Assembly: GCF_000017405.1 (NCBI RefSeq) | Contig: NC_009667.1 | Span: forward strand, 1 to 64,000 | Direction of reading: 5' to 3' | Source: Brucella anthropi ATCC 49188 | GTDB lineage: Bacteria > Pseudomonadota > Alphaproteobacteria > Rhizobiales > Rhizobiaceae | DNA length: 64,000 nucleotides | In this document: piece after piece, positions 57,594-64,000 of the stretch | Layout of the letters: each line of letters begins with the position of its first letter | How positions within the stretch are numbered: position 1 is the stretch's first letter | The notes under the pieces: generated by a model | The model's input: the letters and a program-made list of their open reading frames with translations, nothing else | Told to the model about the DNA's origin: nothing | Database searches by the model: none | Program-made: the position numbers and the translations under genes

Positions 57594-59609
57594 ATGAACG
57601 GGACGCCGCCAGGCGACCGCATAGACAGGAACCGGACAGTAGCGCGTATGACTTGGAGTAACAGGACGATACAGGGAAGGGGCATCGCCGTGCTTTTGCT
57701 GGCGGCTCAATTTTCCTCTTTCATCGTGTCGCCTGCTTTGGCGTTCGAGATCTTTGGTGTTCGTCTGTGGGGCGAGGACAAGAAGGAAGATCCTGACATC
57801 ATCGACCCGAAGACCTACTCCGTCGAGGTCACGACCACGGGCGACCGCAAGAATGCGGACGGCACGGAAGCCGATCTGAAATCCACCATTGAAGGCGCTT
57901 CAGGCCTCGTTTCGGATGCCGAGAGACCAGCTTCGGGCTCCGCCGGACTGCTGGCCAAGGCGCGCGGCGATTATCGCCGCATTCTGGCCGCGCTCTATGG
58001 CGAAGGCCGCTATGGCGGTACGATTTCTATTCAAGTCGATGGCCGCGAGGCGAACGACATTCCGCCCGACGCGGAAATCCCCAATGATGCGAAGGTCGCG
58101 ATTTCGGTTGACCCCGGCCCGCAATTTCTGTTCTCGCGCACGGCCATTTCCAATATTGCGCCACCGCCGGTCGACAAGCGCGATCACGTGCAGTCGCCCG
58201 AAGATGCGGGCTTCGCGCCGGGACAGGTGGCGCGTTCGGGCACGGTCATCAAGGCGGAGCGCCTTGCCGTTGAGGCGTGGCGCCAGCAAGGCTATGCCAA
58301 GGCGCGGGTTACCGATGAGGATATCGTCGCGGACCATGCCGACAACCGGGTTTCCGCCGATGTTTCGCTCGATCCCGGCCAGAAGGCGCATTATGGCCCG
58401 GTCAGCGTCGTTGGAACCGCGCGCATGGACCCGCAATTCGTGGCCTGGATGACCGGGCTGAAAGAAGGCCAGGAATACGATCCCGACGATATCGAGAAAG
58501 CCAAGAAGCGTCTCGGTCGTATGGAAGTGTTCCGCGCCATGAGCTTCGAGGAAGCCGAAAAGATCGAGCCGGACGGCAGCCTGCCGATGACGCTCAACGT
58601 GCAGGAGCGCAAGCCGCGCCGCTTCGGCTTCGGTGCCGAATATTCGACCATCGATGGTTTCGGCCTGACCGGCTACTGGATGCACCGCAACCTGTTCGGA
58701 CGCGGCGAGCGCCTGCGTTTCGATGCCAAGGTCAGCGGTATCGGCGGCACGCAGGACAATTCCTTCGATCCGAAGAACTTTACCTATCTTCTGGGTACGA
58801 GCTTCACGAAGCCGGGCGTCTATACACCGGATACGGATTTTGTCGCCTCGCTTGATGCCAAGCGCGAAGTGCTGGATGCTTATACCGAAACATCGGTCAA
58901 TGCGAAGACCGGCTTCACGCAGATATTCAGCGACGAGCTGTCAGGCGCGCTCTATGCCAAGGCGAGCCAGGGTCATTTCGACGATGACGTCTTCGGCTCG
59001 CGCAGCTTCACGACGGCGGGTCTTGAGGGCAATCTTCTTTATGACAGCCGCAACAACAAGCCGGATCCGAGTTCGGGCTTCTATCTGGAAGGCAATATCC
59101 AGCCCTTCTACGAATTCCAGTACGGCAATTTCGCCACCCGTTTCACCGCCGAAGGCCGCACCTATTACGGCTTTGGCGAAAAGGATCGCGTGATCCTCGC
59201 AGGCCGTCTCAAGTTCGGTTCGATCGTCGGCGCGTCCATCGAGGACCTGCCGCCGAGCCAGCTCTTCCTGGCAGGTGGCGGCGGCTCGGTTCGCGGCTAT
59301 GGCTATCGCAATATCGGCGTCAGCGCGGGCAATGGCGAGATCATCGGCGGGCGCTCGCTTGTCGAGGCCAATGGCGAAGTGCGCACCCGCATCACCGATT
59401 CCATCGGCGCGGTGGCATTCGTCGATGCCGGTTATGTGGGCGAAAAATCGTTCCCCGATTTCTCGGAACAGATGCGTGTCGGCGTCGGTGGCGGTCTGCG
59501 CTATCTGACCGGTCTCGGACCGATCCGCCTTGATGTCGCCGTTCCGCTCAACCGCCGCTCGGGTGACCCGAGCTATGGCTTGTACGTAGGTATAGGACAG
59601 GCGTTTTGA
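57594..59609 (+). CDS. tamA: Translocation and assembly module outer-membrane protein TamA
   Basis: A BamA-superfamily (Omp85) outer-membrane barrel working with TamB in envelope and autotransporter assembly. The 671-residue chain has a signal region (GIAVLLLAAQFSSFIVSPALA), POTRA-like repeats from about residue 75 to 310 (KVAISVDPGPQFLFSR, AHYGPVSVVGTARMD), and the C-terminal barrel with LAGGGGSVRGYGYRNIG and the final YGLYVGIGQAF ending in Phe. ATG 57594 follows a GGGGG tract; ATG 57648, closer to the signal helix, is an alternative. Confidence 0.93.
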   Translation: MNGTPPGDRIDRNRTVARMTWSNRTIQGRGIAVLLLAAQFSSFIVSPALAFEIFGVRLWGEDKKEDPDIIDPKTYSVEVTTTGDRKNADGTEADLKSTIEGASGLVSDAERPASGSAGLLAKARGDYRRILAALYGEGRYGGTISIQVDGREANDIPPDAEIPNDAKVAISVDPGPQFLFSRTAISNIAPPPVDKRDHVQSPEDAGFAPGQVARSGTVIKAERLAVEAWRQQGYAKARVTDEDIVADHADNRVSADVSLDPGQKAHYGPVSVVGTARMDPQFVAWMTGLKEGQEYDPDDIEKAKKRLGRMEVFRAMSFEEAEKIEPDGSLPMTLNVQERKPRRFGFGAEYSTIDGFGLTGYWMHRNLFGRGERLRFDAKVSGIGGTQDNSFDPKNFTYLLGTSFTKPGVYTPDTDFVASLDAKREVLDAYTETSVNAKTGFTQIFSDELSGALYAKASQGHFDDDVFGSRSFTTAGLEGNLLYDSRNNKPDPSSGFYLEGNIQPFYEFQYGNFATRFTAEGRTYYGFGEKDRVILAGRLKFGSIVGASIEDLPPSQLFLAGGGGSVRGYGYRNIGVSAGNGEIIGGRSLVEANGEVRTRITDSIGAVAFVDAGYVGEKSFPDFSEQMRVGVGGGLRYLTGLGPIRLDVAVPLNRRSGDPSYGLYVGIGQAF

Positions 59610-62600
59610 CCAGATTTCTCGCAATCATCGCCTTCGTCGCTTTCGCCGTCACGGCAGTCATCTTCGGCTGGCCGGAACAGCAGAAACAGTTGCAGGCTCA
59701 AGCTCAAGTTCCCGCTCAGGCTCAAGATCAGGCCTCTGGACAGGAACAGGCGGAAGCACCAGCAGAAGAAGAGAAATCCTATTTCCTGTCCTTCGTGGAA
59801 AGCCAGCTTTCTGCGCCGAACCGCCGCATTTCCATTTCCGGCATCAGTGGCGTTCTGTCTTCGGAAGCAACCGTCGGCTCAATCACCATTGCCGACCGCG
59901 AAGGCGTCTGGCTGCGCATCGAGAATGCCAAGCTGAACTGGAGCCGTACCGCACTTCTTGTTGGTCGTCTCAGCATCCAGTCGCTTGCTGCCGAGCGTAT
60001 CGACATCATTCGCAAGCCGTTGCCTGACAACAGCCTGCCGTCGCCGGAATCGTCCACGTTCAGCCTGCCGGAACTGCCGATTTCAATCAGTCTCGATCAG
60101 CTTGCCATTGCGCGCCTGCATTTCGGGCCGGATATTTTCGGTCTCGAATCGGAAGTATCCGCCAATGGCAGCCTGTCGCTTGCCGATGGTTCGCTCGATT
60201 CAAATTTCGACATCAAGCGTCTCGACGGTCCCGGCGGAAATTTTGCCCTTCGCGCGGCCTATGCCAATTCTGACCAGAAGGTCGATCTCGACCTTAAAGT
60301 CTCGGAACCGGCTAACGGCATCGTCGCCAACCTGTTGAACATCGATGGTCGTCCTCCGGTCGATCTTACTTTGAAAGGCGCCGGTCCGCTTGACGAGTTG
60401 AAGGTCGATCTTGCGCTCGACACCAACGGTAGCCGCACGTTGACAGGCGAATTCGCGCTCAACCGGCAAGGTCAGGCGCCCGATGGCGGACGTGTTTTCT
60501 CTGCCCGTTTCAACGGTCCGATCGCGGTTCTTGTACCGCCTGTATTCCGCGATTTCTTCGGTGCCGAAACCGTACTGTCGGCGGATGGCTTCCTGAAGGA
60601 TGCAGGCGGCTTCCGCCTTGATGATCTGGCGCTGAACAGCGCTGCCTTGAAACTGAAGGCTTCTGCCGAAACCGGCAATGACCGCTTCCTGAACAAGCTG
60701 CGCATCGATGCCTCCATTGCCGATGAGAGCAAGGGCCGCGTCCTCCTGCCGGTCAAGGGCGCTGAAACCTATATCGACAATGCAAAGTTCCAGGTCGCTT
60801 ACGGTGATCGCCCGACCAATGACTGGACGGGAACGCTTGCCATTGCCGGTCTCAAGAACGCAACGATTTCCGCCGACAGCATCGCGCTCGATATGGGCGG
60901 CGTTGCCGAGAACCTGAGCGATGCCGCCAATCGCCATATCACCTTCAAGGTCAATGGCGGGATGGATGGCATTTCGGCAGAACGGGCGGAAATTGCCGAG
61001 GCGCTTGGCAGCAAGATTGCGCTCGCCATCGATGGCGCATGGCGCGCCGGCTCGCCGGTCGAGCTGGCGCAAGCCAATATTGCCGGTAACGGTCTCAGCC
61101 TCGATCTCAAGGGTAATATCGACGACTTTGCCTTCAATGGCGATATCGCCGCCAAGATTGCAAGCCTTGCGCCGTTCGGCGCTCTGGCTGACCGTGACCT
61201 TGCAGGCAGCATCGATGTCAACGCCAAGGGCATTGTTCGCCCGGTTAGCGGTGCATTCCAGCTCGACCTTAACGGCACAGCACAGAACATGCGCACCGGC
61301 ACGGAAGCAGTCGACCGCATTCTCGATGGTGCCGTCAATCTCAGCGGCGCGCTTGGCCGCAGCAGCGAAGGGTTTTCGGCGCGTGATTTCCGTATCGGCA
61401 ATGAGCTGAGCGAAATCACTGCCAATGGTTCCTTTGCATCCGACAAGGCAAGTTTCGACTTCGGCGTCATGCTGTCCGATCTGAAGCTTCTTTCCGATCA
61501 GGCATCGGGGCGGATGACCGTCAAGGGCAGTGCGCGCGGCGACGACAAGCTGATTGCGCTGGCGCTGCGCGCCGATGCGCCGGAGGGCACTCTGGCCGGT
61601 CGCAAGCTTTCCGAAGGCGGTCTCGATTTCAATGCCATGCTCGACGGAAATGCAAAGACAGGTGCTGCCCTTTCCGGCAAGCTTGCTGGCAGTGCATTCC
61701 TTAATGGCCAGCGTGTTGATCTTGGAACGCTCATCGACATCGTCAATGACGAGAAGCGTCTGACCGACCTCGTCTTCAATGCAGGCGGTGCGCATCTTTC
61801 GGGCAATGTCACCCAGACCGCGAAAGGTCTCCTGACCGGCGCGCTGAAGCTCGATGCGCCGGATATTTCCACGGCAGCAGCCCTGGCGCTGGCGGAGGCG
61901 ACCGGTGCGGCCAATGCTGATATCACGCTCGACGCCAATGACGGTCGCCAGAATGCATCGGTCACTGCCAATGCCAAGGACATCAAGGTCAATGGCAATC
62001 GTATCACCTCGGCTGATATTGCCCTGACGGCAAAGGACCTGTTCGGCGTGCCGGTGGTGGACGGCAATGCTGCGGCGCGCGACATAATGGTCGGCACTTT
62101 CGGCATCGACAGCTTCGATGCCAAGGCCAATGCAACCGGGTCGAAAACCGATTTTACTGCCAATACCAAGTTGAAAATCGGCACAGTCGCCAGCGCTGCC
62201 GGTTCGCTTGAGCCGAAAAATGGCGGTTTTGAACTGGGACTGGCTTCGGCCCATGTGAAGCAGGGCACACTCAGCGCCAATCTGGCCGCGCCCGCCACCA
62301 TTTCCATGAAGGGCGAGGAAATCTCCTTCGGGGATATCATCATCAATACGGGCGCAGATGCCAGCGCGGGGCAGGTCAAGGTGAATGGCGTGGTCGATGG
62401 TCGTCTCGATCTTTCGGTCGCCCTTTCCAATCTGCCGCTGGCTCTGGCCAATACGTTCAAGCCGGAACTGGGGCTTGGCGGCACGGTCAACGGCACAGCC
62501 CGCATCACCGGCACGAAAGAAGCACCCAATGTCGCTTTCGACATGGCGGCGCGAGGCGTGACGGCCGCGGAGCTCAAAAAGCAGGGCATTGCGGCTCTCA

Positions 62601-64000
62601 ATGCCGATGCCAAGGGCACCTCGGCCAATAATCGGCTCAATGTCGATGCGCATGTAACCGGAGGGGGCGGCATCGATGTCCGCGCCAATGGTGGTGTGCC
62701 GCTCAGTAAGGGCGATCTGGCCATTGACGTCAATCTCGCCAATCTTCCGCTGACGGCATTGAACGGTGCGGTCAAGGGACAGGATCTCGCGGGCAATGTG
62801 ACCGGAACGGCGCGTGTCACGGGCCCCCTCACCAATCCTGCGGCAATCTTCAATCTGCGCGGTACAGGCCTTGCGGCCAAGCCGCTGCGCGATAACGGAC
62901 TTGCGCCGCTCACCCTGCAAGCTGCAGGCAGCTATGCGGCCATGGCTATCGACTTCTCGTCGCTGACCGTCGACGGTCCGCGCGGCCTCAATGTCACCGC
63001 CAATGGCAAGGTTCCGTTCTCGGGGCAGGGGCTTGGAGTCAATGTCAATGGTAGCATTCCGCTGGCGCTCGCCAACCGCTTCCTGGCCGATCGCGGTGCG
63101 CAGGTAAACGGTACGCTGACGCTGACGGCCAGCGTTTCGGGCGGCTTCAACCGTCCGCAGTTGCGCGGCATGTTCTCCACCAATGGCGCAACCTTTGTCG
63201 ATCCGGACACCAATGTTCGCCTGAACAATATCAATGTCATGGGCAGCCTGGATGGCGAAACCGTCACGCTGCGTCAGGTCAATGCCGCGCTCGGCAGCGG
63301 CGGATCGGTTTCTGCCAGCGGTACGATCTCGACCAATGCCGAAGCGAGTTTCCCGGCCAATATCGAGATCAAGCTCAATCGTGCCCGCTATGCCGACGGC
63401 AAGCTGGTTGTGGCGACCGTCGACGGCGGGATCACGATCAGCGGGCCGCTGATGCGAGATCCTTTGATTTCAGGCCGCATCGATGTCGACAGGGCAGAAA
63501 TCTCGGTGCCGGAAAATCTGGGCGGCGGCGCAGCCTATGTTCCGGTTCGCCACAAGAACACGCCTAAGAACGTTCAGGTGACGCTTGATCGCGCCAAGGT
63601 CGAAACGCGTCGCAGCAAAGTGCCGACGCCGACAGCGCGTCCGACCGTGCCGCGCCTCGACGTTGTCATCAATGCGCCCAACCAGATTTTCGTGCGCGGT
63701 CGCGGCCTCGATACGGAGCTGGGCGGACGTCTTCGCCTGACCGGGCCTGTGACCGATATCAAGCCGGTCGGCGCGTTCGACATGATCCGCGGCCGCATCG
63801 GTATTCTCGGGCAGCGCATTACCTTCGATGAAGGCAATGTCACGCTGGTGGGCGATCTTAATCCGCAGCTCAACTTCGTCGCCCGTTCGGAAGGCAATGA
63901 AATCACTGCAATCGTGACGGTGACGGGTACGGTTGATAATCTCGACATAAAATTCTCGTCGACGCCGGAATTGCCGCAGGATGAAGTGCTGGCGCAGTTG
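59606..64000 (+). CDS. tamB: Translocation and assembly module inner-membrane protein TamB (partial, runs off window)
   Basis: An open frame of 1465 codons continues without stop to the window end. It starts at TTG 59606, overlapping the tamA stop (TTGA). It begins with a membrane anchor (TRFLAIIAFVAFAVTAVIFGW), then a Gln/Ala-rich linker and a very long repetitive beta region (ISISGISGVLSSEATVGSI, and many SLDLKGNIDDFAFNGDI-like strands). It ends in the DUF490 C-terminal domain (FSSTPELPQDEVLAQL). Typical length suggests only about 90 residues are missing. The beta groove is proposed to bridge inner and outer membranes with TamA. Confidence 0.95.
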   Translation, partial: MTRFLAIIAFVAFAVTAVIFGWPEQQKQLQAQAQVPAQAQDQASGQEQAEAPAEEEKSYFLSFVESQLSAPNRRISISGISGVLSSEATVGSITIADREGVWLRIENAKLNWSRTALLVGRLSIQSLAAERIDIIRKPLPDNSLPSPESSTFSLPELPISISLDQLAIARLHFGPDIFGLESEVSANGSLSLADGSLDSNFDIKRLDGPGGNFALRAAYANSDQKVDLDLKVSEPANGIVANLLNIDGRPPVDLTLKGAGPLDELKVDLALDTNGSRTLTGEFALNRQGQAPDGGRVFSARFNGPIAVLVPPVFRDFFGAETVLSADGFLKDAGGFRLDDLALNSAALKLKASAETGNDRFLNKLRIDASIADESKGRVLLPVKGAETYIDNAKFQVAYGDRPTNDWTGTLAIAGLKNATISADSIALDMGGVAENLSDAANRHITFKVNGGMDGISAERAEIAEALGSKIALAIDGAWRAGSPVELAQANIAGNGLSLDLKGNIDDFAFNGDIAAKIASLAPFGALADRDLAGSIDVNAKGIVRPVSGAFQLDLNGTAQNMRTGTEAVDRILDGAVNLSGALGRSSEGFSARDFRIGNELSEITANGSFASDKASFDFGVMLSDLKLLSDQASGRMTVKGSARGDDKLIALALRADAPEGTLAGRKLSEGGLDFNAMLDGNAKTGAALSGKLAGSAFLNGQRVDLGTLIDIVNDEKRLTDLVFNAGGAHLSGNVTQTAKGLLTGALKLDAPDISTAAALALAEATGAANADITLDANDGRQNASVTANAKDIKVNGNRITSADIALTAKDLFGVPVVDGNAAARDIMVGTFGIDSFDAKANATGSKTDFTANTKLKIGTVASAAGSLEPKNGGFELGLASAHVKQGTLSANLAAPATISMKGEEISFGDIIINTGADASAGQVKVNGVVDGRLDLSVALSNLPLALANTFKPELGLGGTVNGTARITGTKEAPNVAFDMAARGVTAAELKKQGIAALNADAKGTSANNRLNVDAHVTGGGGIDVRANGGVPLSKGDLAIDVNLANLPLTALNGAVKGQDLAGNVTGTARVTGPLTNPAAIFNLRGTGLAAKPLRDNGLAPLTLQAAGSYAAMAIDFSSLTVDGPRGLNVTANGKVPFSGQGLGVNVNGSIPLALANRFLADRGAQVNGTLTLTASVSGGFNRPQLRGMFSTNGATFVDPDTNVRLNNINVMGSLDGETVTLRQVNAALGSGGSVSASGTISTNAEASFPANIEIKLNRARYADGKLVVATVDGGITISGPLMRDPLISGRIDVDRAEISVPENLGGGAAYVPVRHKNTPKNVQVTLDRAKVETRRSKVPTPTARPTVPRLDVVINAPNQIFVRGRGLDTELGGRLRLTGPVTDIKPVGAFDMIRGRIGILGQRITFDEGNVTLVGDLNPQLNFVARSEGNEITAIVTVTGTVDNLDIKFSSTPELPQDEVLAQL

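Noticed and set aside
60200..62920. 906-codon minus-strand frame in the tamB region
   Set aside because: The plus-strand TamB frame runs unbroken through it; the antisense protein has no recognisable domain.

Overview
The window reads as a Brucellaceae chromosome segment, most likely Ochrobactrum (Brucella anthropi/intermedia group) or a close relative. Reasons: the rpsT-dnaA-dnaN-recF order, a CP4-like class II AroA, an FMN-riboswitch-controlled RibN-type transporter, intergenic palindromes of the common rhizobial type, and octamer repeats resembling the AGGGCAGT repeat of Brucella VNTR loci. Coding density is high and GC is about 58 percent, except one strikingly AT-rich gene at 26.0-26.6 kb. 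The assignment rests on recognition of proteins and repeats, not on a database search.

Layout. 0-0.26 kb: truncated IS5-family element abutting the rpsT leader. 0.3-5.5 kb: rpsT, then a gene-free region with DnaA boxes, an all-A/T stretch and five GANTC sites (candidate origin), then dnaA, dnaN, recF. 5.6-8.6 kb: MoeB/HesA-like adenylyltransferase, GNAT enzyme, two-subunit aconitase X. 8.6-17.2 kb (minus strand): ghrA-like reductase downstream of a Yej-type peptide ABC transporter with two consecutive solute-binding proteins. 17.4-21.4 kb: membrane cytochrome c, kdsB, pheA, nudC and a HIT protein. 21.5-25.9 kb: SRP RNA, dnaX, ybaB, recR (an octamer-repeat palindrome lies between ybaB and recR), mltB. 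26.0-29.5 kb: AT-rich orphan membrane protein, LysR regulator divergent from a YeiH-type exporter, YfdX-family protein. 29.8-34.4 kb: rpsA, cmk, aroA (minus) and an acidic TIGR02300-type protein. 34.7-37.8 kb: tRNA-Ala(GGC), a GST-like protein, an acyltransferase-3 membrane protein and ribN with its FMN riboswitch.

38.2-48.3 kb is a leucine/isovalerate catabolic block: acetoacetyl-CoA synthetase, isovaleryl-CoA dehydrogenase, both methylcrotonyl-CoA carboxylase subunits, HMG-CoA lyase and methylglutaconyl-CoA hydratase in tightly overlapping order. It is followed by an orphan branched-chain amino-acid binding protein. Together these could take up leucine and convert it to acetyl-CoA and acetoacetate, with AacS re-activating the acetoacetate. 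48.3-51.4 kb holds a membrane-anchored tyrosine phosphatase, small unknown proteins and a molybdopterin-binding-domain protein among several longer non-coding stretches. 52.0-56.1 kb is cyoABCD (ubiquinol oxidase). 56.6-64.0 kb holds an SH3b/glycine-rich secreted protein and the tamA-tamB pair. tamB runs off the window end and starts with TTG inside the tamA stop.

No phage, CRISPR array or defence island was seen. The observations most worth following are the origin-like region, the octamer palindrome before recR, the AT-rich orphan gene, the riboswitch-transporter unit, the tandem Tat/Sec-type binding proteins and possible small RNAs in the gene-poor stretches around 49-50 kb.
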